A stretch of 7,350 nt of DNA from Pseudomonadota bacterium (GTDB lineage: Bacteria; Pseudomonadota; Gammaproteobacteria; Xanthomonadales; Xanthomonadaceae). Both the position numbers and the translations under genes were made by a program. Every line of letters begins with the position of its first letter. The first letter of the stretch is position 1. This document shows positions 1 through 7,325 of this stretch, piece after piece. Location of the stretch: NCBI GenBank assembly GCA_023423855.1, contig JAFAEU010000469.1:1-7350 (forward strand), given 5' to 3'. A model generated the notes under the pieces. The model was given only the letters and a program-made list of their open reading frames with translations. It ran no database searches and was not told the DNA's origin.

Positions 1-115
1 CCGTAAAGCGAGCCGAGCACCGCAGCCGGGCGTGGCCGAAGAGGCGCCCATGTTTGAGCGCAGCGAGTTTGGGCGCCGTGCCACGCCCGGCTGCGGTGCT
101 CGGCTCGCTCTACGG
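1..115. repeat. Long near-perfect inverted repeat (stem-loop) upstream of the operon
   Basis: Positions 1-36 are the reverse complement of 80-115, with 35 of 36 pairs matching; the only mismatch is A6 against C110. After a small asymmetric interior gap (37-42 against 78-79) a second perfect 8-bp stem follows, 43-50 (GGCGCCCA) with 70-77 (TGGGCGCC), leaving a 19-nt apical loop at 51-69. The left arm begins at base 1 of the window, so the element may extend further. There is no T-tract on the plus-strand side, so it is not a textbook Rho-independent terminator. The style resembles dispersed intergenic palindromes of xanthomonads, but that family assignment is from memory. It could end or stabilise a transcript from an upstream gene outside the window. 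Confidence 0.85.
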
Positions 116-124
116 CTGGAAACA

Positions 125-172
125 GCAAAAGCAACGTCAATCGCAAGAGCAACGGCAAGAACGAAGGCAATG
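125..172 (+). repeat. Degenerate hexamer repeat (GCAANN) running into the GH35 start codon
   Basis: Cut into six-base units from 125, the sequence reads gcaaaa, gcaacg, tcaatc, gcaaga, gcaacg, gcaaga, acgaag, gcaatg. Six of eight units begin with GCAA, a seventh has TCAA, and the last contains the proposed ATG (170-172). The 18-mers at 125-142 and 143-160 agree at 14 of 18 positions. The tract is A-rich and pyrimidine-poor in a region that is otherwise very GC-rich, so the mRNA leader should be weakly structured just after the large palindrome. I see no convincing -35/-10 promoter in 116-169. Confidence 0.6.
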
Positions 173-1858
173 ACAACGACACGACCGAGAACAACCTTCC
201 GCATGCTGGCGCTTGCTGCCGTGTTCCTGCTCGCCGCCTGCCAGCCGCAAGTCGAAACCCCGGCCGCCGTCGGGGAGGCATCGGCATCCGCCGAACGCCC
301 GATCCCGCGCTTCGAGAGCCGGGACGGCAAGCACGCCCTCATCGTCGACGGCGCCCCGTTCCTGATCCTCGGCGGGCAGGCGCACAACTCCAGCAACTAT
401 CCGGCGCCGCTGGAGCAGGTCTGGCCCGCCCTCGATGACCTCGGCGCCAACACGCTGTCGATCTCGATCGCCTGGGAGCAGGTCGAGCCGGAAGAGGGCA
501 GGTTCGACTTCACCTTCGTCGATCACCTGCTGGCGCAGGCGCGCGAACACGACAAGCGCCTGATCCTGCTGTGGTTCGCGACCTGGAAGAACAACGGACC
601 CAACTATGCGCCGCGCTGGGTCAAGCTCGACAACGACCGCTTCCCGCGCGTGGTGCGCGCCGACGGCATGGTGCTCAACTCGCTCTCGCCGCACGCGCCG
701 GCCACGCTCGCGGCCGACAGCAAGGCTTTTGCCGCGCTGATGGCGCACCTGCGCGAGCGCGATCCGCAGCGCACCGTGATCCTGGTGCAGCCGCAGAATG
801 AACCGGGCACCTACGGCAGCGTGCGCGATTTCTCGCCGTTGGCGCAGCGGGCGTTCGACGGTCACGTGCCCGAAGCGCTGCTGGCGCATCTCGGCAAATT
901 GCCAGGTACGTGGTCGGAAGTGTTCGGCGCCGATGCGGACGAAACCTTCCACGCCTGGCACATCGCGCACTACATCAACGAAGTGGCGAAGGCCGGCAAG
1001 GCCGAGTACCCGCTGCCGATGTACATCAACGCCGCACTGCGCGGGCCGTTCAATCCCGGACAGCCGGGGCAGTACGCCAGCGGCGGGCCGACCGACAACA
1101 TGCTCGACGTGTACAAGGCCGCGGCGCCGGACGTCGACCTGCTCGCGCCCGACATCTACATGCCCGAGTACGTGAACTACACCACGGTGCTCGAGCGCTA
1201 CGCACGCCCGGACAACGCGCTGTTCGTCGCCGAGACCGGCAACGCGCCGGAATACGCGCGCTACCTGTTCGCCGCGCTCGACCACGACGGCATCGGCTGG
1301 GTGCCGTTCGGCATGGACTACACGCCCTACGGCAATTTCCCGCTGGGCGTGAAGCGCACCACGCCCGAGACCGTCGCGCCGTTCGCGCTGGGCTTTTCGC
1401 TGGTCAACCAGGGCATGCGCGAGTTCGCGAAGGCGGCCTCCGAGGGCAGGTTGCATGGCGTCGCCGAACAGCCGGGCGTGCCCGAACGGCACATCCGCCT
1501 GAACGACCGCTGGAACGCGACCATCGCCTACGGCCTGCCGCACTTCTGGTTCCAGGGCGCGGTGCCGGGAAATCCCGAGCCGATCGGCGGCGCGTTGATC
1601 GCCGAGCTCGGCCCCGACGAGTTCCTGGTCACCGGCATGCATGCGCGGGTGACGCTGCATCCGGCGGCCGAAGGCGAGGCGCTGATCTACGACCGCGTCG
1701 AGGAAGGCCGCTACGTCGACGGCGCCTGGGAGTTCCAGCGCAACTGGAACGGCGACCAGACCGATTACGGGCTCAATTTTTCCGATGCCACGCAGCTGTT
1801 GCGCGTGACGCTTGCGACCTATCGCACCACTTCAGACGTCAATCACGAGGAGCACTGA
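170..1858 (+). CDS. GH35 beta-galactosidase lipoprotein with DUF5597-type C-terminal domain
   Basis: The predicted 562-aa enzyme should hydrolyse beta-1,2-linked galactose from xyloglucan oligosaccharide side chains. I chose ATG 170 because it gives an Arg-containing n-region, a hydrophobic core and a lipobox L-A-A-C with the lipidated Cys at residue 24; the in-frame GTG at 32 would translate the upstream palindrome. A GAAGG at 163-167 lies only 2 nt before this ATG, which is short; ATG 203 is the alternative but leaves a signal without positive charge. The (beta/alpha)8 catalytic domain covers roughly residues 50-370, with the motif PEEGRFDF near 107-114. The acid/base is Glu211 in QPQNEPG and the nucleophile Glu355 in FVAETG. 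Their 144-residue spacing equals that which I recall for Cellvibrio Bgl35A (Glu205/Glu349). Residues from about 380 to the end fit a DUF5597-like beta domain. The +2 residue is Gln, not Asp, which by the usual rule predicts outer-membrane sorting. It is the first gene of the operon visible here; family assignment is secure, substrate is inferred from context. Confidence 0.93.
   Translation: MTTTRPRTTFRMLALAAVFLLAACQPQVETPAAVGEASASAERPIPRFESRDGKHALIVDGAPFLILGGQAHNSSNYPAPLEQVWPALDDLGANTLSISIAWEQVEPEEGRFDFTFVDHLLAQAREHDKRLILLWFATWKNNGPNYAPRWVKLDNDRFPRVVRADGMVLNSLSPHAPATLAADSKAFAALMAHLRERDPQRTVILVQPQNEPGTYGSVRDFSPLAQRAFDGHVPEALLAHLGKLPGTWSEVFGADADETFHAWHIAHYINEVAKAGKAEYPLPMYINAALRGPFNPGQPGQYASGGPTDNMLDVYKAAAPDVDLLAPDIYMPEYVNYTTVLERYARPDNALFVAETGNAPEYARYLFAALDHDGIGWVPFGMDYTPYGNFPLGVKRTTPETVAPFALGFSLVNQGMREFAKAASEGRLHGVAEQPGVPERHIRLNDRWNATIAYGLPHFWFQGAVPGNPEPIGGALIAELGPDEFLVTGMHARVTLHPAAEGEALIYDRVEEGRYVDGAWEFQRNWNGDQTDYGLNFSDATQLLRVTLATYRTTSDVNHEEH
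1847..1852 (+). promoter_or_regulatory. Shine-Dalgarno site for the GH31 gene inside the end of the GH35 gene
   Basis: GAGGAG lies within the last codons of the GH35 gene, 10 nt before ATG 1863. It supports 1863 rather than the in-frame TTG at 1812, and suggests that translation of the GH31 gene is coupled to the upstream gene, whose stop codon (1856-1858) falls between this site and the start. Confidence 0.7.
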
Positions 1859-1862
1859 CGCC

Positions 1863-4721
1863 ATGACACGACTTTCCCGCTTCCCGCGCCTGCTGGCGCT
1901 GCCGTTGGCCGTTTCCCTGGCCGGCTGCGGCGCGCAGGCGGCCTCGAACTGGGAGCGTTCCGATGACGGTGTCGTCGTGCGACCGGCCAGCGAGGGTGCG
2001 GCCGGTGTCCGACTGCAGGTGGTCGGCGATCGCATCATCCGCGTCACCGCCGATCCGGACGCCACGTTCGAGCGTTCGAAGAGCCTGATGCGGGTCGAAC
2101 GCGAGGGCGCGGCGCCCGCCTACGAAGTGACCGAGGCCGATGGCAAGTTGCGCGTGGCCGCGGCCGGCGTGTCGGCGGAGGTTTCGCTCGCCGATGGCCG
2201 CGTGGCGTTCTTCGACGCCGACGGCCGGCCGCTGGTGTCGGAGGTCGCGGGCGGGCGCACGTTCGAGGCGACCGAGTTCGAAGGCACGCCCTACTTCAGC
2301 ATCCGCCAGCGCTTCGAGTCGCCGGACGACGAGGCCTTCTACGGCACCGGCCTGCACCAGCAGGGCTGGATGAACCTCAAGGGCCGCGATGTCGAGCTGC
2401 TCCAGCACAACATCGACAACGCGATCCCGTTCCTGGCGTCGAGCCGCAACTACGGCATCCTCTGGGACAACAACGCGATCACCCGCTACGGGGATCCGCG
2501 CGGCCTGCGCCCGATCGCGCAGTCGCTCACCCTGTACGACAAGGACGGCAACGAGGGCGCGCTGACCGCGACCTACGCCATCGGCGGCGACGTCAAGCTG
2601 GTGCGCCGCGAGGACGAGGTCAACTACCAGTACATCGCCAACCTCGCCAACTTCCCCGATGAAGGCAAGAACCTCGTGCCCGGCGGGCGCAGCGACGTGG
2701 TCTGGGAAGGCGAGATCGCCGCGAAGGCCGACGGCCGCCACAGCTTCTCGCTCTACAACAGCGAGTACGCGAAGCTCTACGTCGACGGCGAGCTGGTCAT
2801 CGACCGCTGGCGCCAGAACTGGAACCCATGGCACCACGAGTTCGCGCTGGAGCTCAAGGCCGGCGAGCGACACGCCATCCGGCTCGAGTGGGACCGCATC
2901 GAGCCGGCCTACATCGCCCTGCTCGCGCGCGATCCGCTGCCGGCCGCAGAGGCGCGCGACTTGTCGATCTGGTCCGAGGCCGCGCAGGTGATCGACTACT
3001 ACGTCGTCGCCGGCAGCGACATGGACGGGGTGATCGCAGGCTACCGCGAGCTGACCGGCAAGGCGGTGCTGCTGCCGAAGTGGTCCTACGGCTTCTGGCA
3101 GAGCCGCGAGCGCTACAAGACGCAAGCCGAGCTGACCGACGCGCTGGACGAGTACCGCCGCCGCAAGCTGCCGATCGACGCCATCGTGCTCGACTGGTCG
3201 TACTGGCCGGAGGACGCCTGGGGTTCGCACGACTTCGATCCGAAGACCTTCCCCGATCCGGAAGGCATGGTGAAGCACGTGCACGACCAGCACGCGCAGG
3301 TCATGATCTCGGTGTGGCCGAAGTTCTACCCGACCACCGAGCACTACAAGGAGCTCGACGCCGCCGGCCACATGTACCACCGCAACGTCGAGGTCGGCGA
3401 GGTCGACTGGATCGGCAAGGGCTACCTCAACTCCTTCTACGACCCCTACTCGAAGCAGGCGCAGGACATCTTCTGGCGCCAGGTGAATGACAAGATCAAC
3501 AGCAAGGGCTTCGACGCCTGGTGGCTGGACGCCAGCGAGCCCGACCTGCACAGCAACATCGACGTCGGCGAGCGCAAGGCGCGCACCACGCCGACCGCAC
3601 TGGGTCCGTCGGTGGAGTACTTCAACTCGTACCCGCTGCCGCATTCGGAAGGCGTGTACCGCGGCTCGCGCGAGGTCGATCCGGACAAGCGCGTGTTCAT
3701 CCTCTCGCGCGCGTTCTTCGCGGGCCAGCAGCGCGCCGGCGCTGCGTTCTGGAGCGGCGACATCGTGCCGCGCTGGGACGACTTCCGCGAGCAGATCTCC
3801 GGCCTGGTCAACGCCTCGATGGCCGGCGCGCCCAACGTCAGCTTCGACATCGGCGGCTTCTCGCCCGAGCGGCGCTACGAGACGAAGGATCCGGCGCACC
3901 TGCCCGAATGGCGCGAGCTCAGCCTGCGCTGGTTCCAGCACGGCGCCTTCGTGCCGATCTTCCGCCTGCACGGCCAGTTCCCCTACCGCGAGATCTGGGA
4001 GATCGCGCCCGAAGGCACGCCGCACTACGACAGCTTCGTGCACTACCTCAAGCTGCGCTACACGCTGCTGCCGTACATCTACACGCTCGCGGGCGACACG
4101 TACCACCGCGACGGCACGATCCTGCGCACGCTGGCGATGGACTTCCCGGGTGATCCGAAGGTCCGCGACATCGCCGACCAGTACCTGTTCGGCCCGGCCT
4201 TCCTGGTCGCGCCGGTGACGACGTTCAAGGCCACCAGCCGCGAGGTCTACCTGCCGGCCGGCGCCGGCTGGATCGACTTCGAGACCGGCAAGCGCTTCGC
4301 CGGCGGGCAGACGATCGTCGCCGACGCGCCGCTGCAGCGCATGCCGCTGTTCGTGCGCGCCGGTTCGATCGTGCCGCGCACGGTGGTGCAGCAGTACGTC
4401 GACGAGCAGCCGGACGCGCCGCTGACGATCGAGGTCTATACCGGCGCCGACGGCCGGTTCTCGCTGTACGAGGACGGCGGCCGCAGCTACGGCTACGAGC
4501 GCGGCGAGTCCAGCCGCATCGCGCTGGAATGGGACGAGGCGAAGGGCGAACTGTCGATCGGCGCGCGCGAAGGCGCGTACCCGGGCATGCCGGCCACGCG
4601 CGAGATCCGCGTGCGCTGGGTCGACGGTCCGCGCGGCGACAACGGCGCGCTTGAGCCAGCGGCCGATGCGACCGTGAGCTACGACGGCAGCGCGCAGGTC
4701 GTCGCGCGTCCGGCCGCGTGA
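1863..4721 (+). CDS. GH31 alpha-xylosidase lipoprotein with inserted PA14 domain
   Basis: The 952-aa product should release alpha-1,6-xylose from the non-reducing end of xyloglucan oligosaccharides. ATG 1863 gives a short basic n-region, a hydrophobic core and lipobox L-A-G-C with Cys22, so it is a predicted lipoprotein; the +2 residue is Gly. Domain order: an N-terminal galactose-mutarotase-like beta-sandwich (about 30-230), interrupted by a PA14-like segment (about 232-357, with LYVDGELVID and LKAGERHAIRLEW), then the GH31 barrel from about 395. Typical GH31 signatures include PKWSYGFWQSRERY (about 405-418), IVLDWSYW (about 441-448), FDIGGF (about 661-666) and FRLHG (about 700-704). The nucleophile is Asp556 in WWLDASEP and the acid/base Asp633 in SGDI. 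The C-terminus carries the usual beta domains and a DUF5110-like segment near 851-873 (YTGADGRFSLYEDGG). Length and PA14 insertion match the Cellvibrio Xyl31A type of alpha-xylosidase. It starts 4 nt after the GH35 stop. An alpha-glucosidase is the main alternative, made unlikely by the PA14 insert and neighbours. Confidence 0.93.
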   Translation: MTRLSRFPRLLALPLAVSLAGCGAQAASNWERSDDGVVVRPASEGAAGVRLQVVGDRIIRVTADPDATFERSKSLMRVEREGAAPAYEVTEADGKLRVAAAGVSAEVSLADGRVAFFDADGRPLVSEVAGGRTFEATEFEGTPYFSIRQRFESPDDEAFYGTGLHQQGWMNLKGRDVELLQHNIDNAIPFLASSRNYGILWDNNAITRYGDPRGLRPIAQSLTLYDKDGNEGALTATYAIGGDVKLVRREDEVNYQYIANLANFPDEGKNLVPGGRSDVVWEGEIAAKADGRHSFSLYNSEYAKLYVDGELVIDRWRQNWNPWHHEFALELKAGERHAIRLEWDRIEPAYIALLARDPLPAAEARDLSIWSEAAQVIDYYVVAGSDMDGVIAGYRELTGKAVLLPKWSYGFWQSRERYKTQAELTDALDEYRRRKLPIDAIVLDWSYWPEDAWGSHDFDPKTFPDPEGMVKHVHDQHAQVMISVWPKFYPTTEHYKELDAAGHMYHRNVEVGEVDWIGKGYLNSFYDPYSKQAQDIFWRQVNDKINSKGFDAWWLDASEPDLHSNIDVGERKARTTPTALGPSVEYFNSYPLPHSEGVYRGSREVDPDKRVFILSRAFFAGQQRAGAAFWSGDIVPRWDDFREQISGLVNASMAGAPNVSFDIGGFSPERRYETKDPAHLPEWRELSLRWFQHGAFVPIFRLHGQFPYREIWEIAPEGTPHYDSFVHYLKLRYTLLPYIYTLAGDTYHRDGTILRTLAMDFPGDPKVRDIADQYLFGPAFLVAPVTTFKATSREVYLPAGAGWIDFETGKRFAGGQTIVADAPLQRMPLFVRAGSIVPRTVVQQYVDEQPDAPLTIEVYTGADGRFSLYEDGGRSYGYERGESSRIALEWDEAKGELSIGAREGAYPGMPATREIRVRWVDGPRGDNGALEPAADATVSYDGSAQVVARPAA

Positions 4722-4740
4722 GGTCGGGCGGGCGCAGCGC

Positions 4741-7170
4741 ATGAGCTTCGATCCGCGCCGACGCCAGGCGCTCAAGGCCGCCGCGCTCGCCGCGGTGGCC
4801 GGAGGCGCCGGCGCGACGGGATTCGGTCAAGGGCGCCCCGGCGCCGCCATCGCTCCTCTCCAGACGATGGCGGCGTCCGGTGCTCCTCCTGCCGCGGACG
4901 CATCGCCGTGGAGCGCGCTGCGCCTGTGGTATCCGCGTCCGGCCACGCAGTGGGTCGAGGCGCTGCCGCTGGGTAACGGACGCCTCGGCGCGATGGTCTG
5001 GGGCGGCGGCAAGCACGAGCGCATCCAGCTCAACGAGGACACCCTCTACGCGGGTGGTCCCTATGATCCGACGCCGCCGGACGCGCTCGCGGCGCTGCCC
5101 GAGGTGCGGCGCCTGCTGTTCGCCGGACGCCATGCCGAGGCCGAGGCGCTGGCCAACGCGAAGATGATGGGGCGGCCGCACAAGCAGATGCCCTACCAGC
5201 CCCTCGGCGATCTCGTGCTCGACTTTTTCGAGATCGCCGAGACCAACGGCTACCGACGCGAACTCGATCTCGACGCCGCGCTGGCGACCTCCACGTTCGA
5301 GGCGCGCGGCCTGCAGCATCGCCGCGAGGTGTTCGCCTCGCCGGTCGACCAGTGCGTCGCGATGCGGCTGTCGGGCGACCAGCCGGGCCGCATCTCGCTG
5401 CGTATCGCGCTCGACAGCGACCAGCCATCAAAGGCGATCAGGGCCGATGGCGACGCCGGACTGCTGCTGCGCGGGCGCAACGAACCGGCGTTCGGCGTCG
5501 AGGGAAAGCTGCGCTTCGCCCTGCGCCTGCGGGTGCTGCCCACGGGCGGCACGCTGCGTCATCGCGGCGACCGCATCGAGGTGCACGATGCCGACGAGGT
5601 GCTGCTGCTGTTGACCGCGGCCACCAGCTACCGCCGCCATGACGACGTCTCCGGCGACCCGGAGGCCATCACCCGCGACCAGCTCGACGCGGCTGCGCGA
5701 AGGTTGTGGCCGGCGATGCTCGACGACCACCTCGCCGTGCACCGCGCGTTGTTCCGTCGCGTCTCGATCGACCTCGGCCGCACGCCGCCGGCCGTTGCCG
5801 CGCTGCCGACCGACGAACGCGTCGCGCGCTTCGCCGAAGGCGAGGATCCGGAACTCGCCGCGCTCTACCACCAGTTCGGCCGCTACCTGCTGCTCGCCAG
5901 CTCGCGGCCGGGCACGCAGCCGGCGAACCTGCAGGGCGTCTGGAACGATCTGCTGCAGCCGCCGTGGGAAAGCAAGTACACGATCAACATCAATACGCAG
6001 ATGAACTACTGGCCGGCGGAGGCGAACGCGCTGGCCGAGTGCGTCGAGCCGCTGGAGCAGATGCTGTTCGACCTCGCGCAGACCGGCGCGCGCACGGCGC
6101 GCGACATGTACGGCGCGCCCGGCTGGGTGGTGCACCACAACACCGACCTGTGGCGCGCGACCGCGCCGGTCGACGGCGCGCAGTGGGGCCTGTGGCCGAC
6201 CGGCGGCGCCTGGCTGCTGCAGCAGCTGTGGGACCGCTGGGACTATGGCCGCGACCTGGCCTACCTGCGCAAGGTGTATCCGCTGTTCAAGGGCGCGGCG
6301 GAGTTCTTCGCCGCGACCCTGGTCGAGGATCCGGGCACCGGCGCGATGGTCACCGCGCCGTCGATCTCGCCGGAGAACGTGCATCCGCACGGCGCCGCGC
6401 TGTGCGCCGGCCCGTCGATGGACGCGCAGATCCTGCGCGACCTGTTCGGCCAGTGCATCGAGGCCGCCGCGCTGCTCGGCGTGGACGAAGGCCTCGCCGG
6501 ACAACTCGCCGCATTGCGCGAACGCCTGCCGCCGCACCGCATCGGCAAGGCCGGGCAGTTGCAGGAATGGCAGCACGACTGGGACATGGAGGCGCCGGAG
6601 ATCGACCATCGCCACGTCTCGCACCTGTACGCCCTGCACCCATCGAGCCAGGTCAACCTGCGCGACACGCCGGCGCTGGCCGCCGCCGCGCGCCGTTCGC
6701 TGGAGATCCGCGGCGACGAGGCCACCGGCTGGGGCATCGGCTGGCGGCTGAACCTGTGGGCGCGGCTGCGCGACGGCGAGCGCGCGATGAAGATCCTGCG
6801 CATGCTGGTCAGTCCGTCGCGCACCTATCCCAACCTGTTCGACGCGCACCCGCCGTTCCAGATCGACGGCAACTTCGGCGGCACCGCGGGCATCACCGAA
6901 CTGCTGGTGCAGAGCTGGGGCGGCACGATCTTCCTGCTGCCGGCGCTGCCCAAGGCCTGGCCGACGGGCGAACTGCGCGGCGTGCGCGTGCGCAATGCGG
7001 CGGGCATCGACCTGTCGTGGCGCGACGGCGCGCTGGTGCAGGCGACGCTGCGCAGCGAGCAGGGCGGCGAGTACCGGATCGAACATCGCGGGCGGGAACT
7101 GGCGCTTGCGCTCGCGGCAGGAGAATCGGCGGTGCTGCGGCCGGGCCGTCGCGGGTTGGTGCGTGCATGA
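4741..7170 (+). CDS. GH95 alpha-L-fucosidase (or alpha-L-galactosidase), Tat-exported
   Basis: The 809-aa inverting glycosidase should remove terminal alpha-1,2-L-fucose, or L-galactose, from xyloglucan side chains, exposing galactose for the GH35 enzyme. The N-terminus has a twin-arginine-like motif RRQALK (residues 7-12), an Ala-rich hydrophobic stretch (13-20) and a Gly-rich region, then a flexible Ala/Pro linker to about residue 56. The N-terminal beta domain (about 58-330) opens with LWYPRPATQWVEALPLGNGR, typical of GH95. The (alpha/alpha)6 barrel spans about 360-715. By family comparison Asn416 and Asn418 (TININTQMNYWP) position the catalytic water, Glu545 (SISPEN) is the acid and Asp709 (HPPFQIDGNFGG) assists. 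A beta C-terminal domain ends the protein at full family length. Thr414 occupies the site where, as I recall, bifidobacterial AfcA has His and an alpha-L-galactosidase has Thr, so exact specificity is open. It starts 19 nt after the GH31 stop with only a poor GGGCGGGCG ribosome site, hinting at translational coupling. Confidence 0.93.
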   Translation: MSFDPRRRQALKAAALAAVAGGAGATGFGQGRPGAAIAPLQTMAASGAPPAADASPWSALRLWYPRPATQWVEALPLGNGRLGAMVWGGGKHERIQLNEDTLYAGGPYDPTPPDALAALPEVRRLLFAGRHAEAEALANAKMMGRPHKQMPYQPLGDLVLDFFEIAETNGYRRELDLDAALATSTFEARGLQHRREVFASPVDQCVAMRLSGDQPGRISLRIALDSDQPSKAIRADGDAGLLLRGRNEPAFGVEGKLRFALRLRVLPTGGTLRHRGDRIEVHDADEVLLLLTAATSYRRHDDVSGDPEAITRDQLDAAARRLWPAMLDDHLAVHRALFRRVSIDLGRTPPAVAALPTDERVARFAEGEDPELAALYHQFGRYLLLASSRPGTQPANLQGVWNDLLQPPWESKYTININTQMNYWPAEANALAECVEPLEQMLFDLAQTGARTARDMYGAPGWVVHHNTDLWRATAPVDGAQWGLWPTGGAWLLQQLWDRWDYGRDLAYLRKVYPLFKGAAEFFAATLVEDPGTGAMVTAPSISPENVHPHGAALCAGPSMDAQILRDLFGQCIEAAALLGVDEGLAGQLAALRERLPPHRIGKAGQLQEWQHDWDMEAPEIDHRHVSHLYALHPSSQVNLRDTPALAAAARRSLEIRGDEATGWGIGWRLNLWARLRDGERAMKILRMLVSPSRTYPNLFDAHPPFQIDGNFGGTAGITELLVQSWGGTIFLLPALPKAWPTGELRGVRVRNAAGIDLSWRDGALVQATLRSEQGGEYRIEHRGRELALALAAGESAVLRPGRRGLVRA

Positions 7171-7214
7171 CGACGGCGGGCGACATCGCCGCGATGGCGG
7201 ACATGGCCGTTTCA

Positions 7215-7243
7215 GCGGCAACGAATGCCGCGCGGGTTTGTTG
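7215..7243 (+). terminator. Weak candidate terminator hairpin downstream of the GH95 gene
   Basis: A perfect 6-bp stem, GCGGCA (7215-7220) with TGCCGC (7226-7231) around a 5-nt loop, starts 45 nt after the GH95 stop and is followed by GCGGGTTTGTTG. The trailing T content is modest and interrupted, so this is a possible but weak Rho-independent terminator. Confidence 0.35.
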
Positions 7244-7287
7244 CGGTGCAGATGCCATCCGGGAGGCCGATCGGGCTACCCTGTCGC

Positions 7288-7313
7288 GCCGGATGACAGC
7301 GCCGTCATCCGGC
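7288..7313. terminator. 10-bp perfect hairpin, possible transcription end or bidirectional terminator
   Basis: GCCGGATGAC (7288-7297) pairs perfectly with GTCATCCGGC (7304-7313) across a 6-nt loop. It is the strongest stem after the operon. No T-run follows on either strand, so it may instead protect the 3' end of the mRNA or belong to a dispersed repeat; the direct repeat CCGTCATC (7302-7309 and 7326-7333) links it to the next element. Confidence 0.45.
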
Positions 7314-7325
7314 ATTGAGATCCGT

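Noticed and set aside
32..169. N-terminal extension of the GH35 gene from an in-frame GTG (32) or ATG (50)
   Set aside because: It would translate the palindrome and the hexamer repeat, bury the lipoprotein signal 46 residues inside the protein, and has no ribosome site.
137..1660. 507-codon minus-strand frame opposite the GH35 gene
   Set aside because: No recognisable motif, Arg/Val/His-rich antisense composition; shadow of the GH35 gene.
1812..1862. Earlier TTG start for the GH31 gene at 1812
   Set aside because: It would overlap the GH35 coding end by 47 bases and place 17 residues before a normal lipoprotein signal; GAGGAG at 1847 fits ATG 1863.
1839..4775. 978-codon open frame on the minus strand, longer than the real gene
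   Set aside because: Its product is a low-complexity mix rich in Arg, Ala, Val, His and Asp with no domain; it mirrors the GH31 gene and reflects third-position GC bias.
5428..7221. 597-codon minus-strand frame opposite the GH95 gene
   Set aside because: Same antisense composition without motifs, while the plus strand carries intact GH95 catalytic motifs.
6995..7318. 107-codon plus-strand frame extending past the end of the GH95 gene
   Set aside because: More than half overlaps GH95 in another frame, the sequence is Arg-rich and unrecognisable, and it has no ribosome site.
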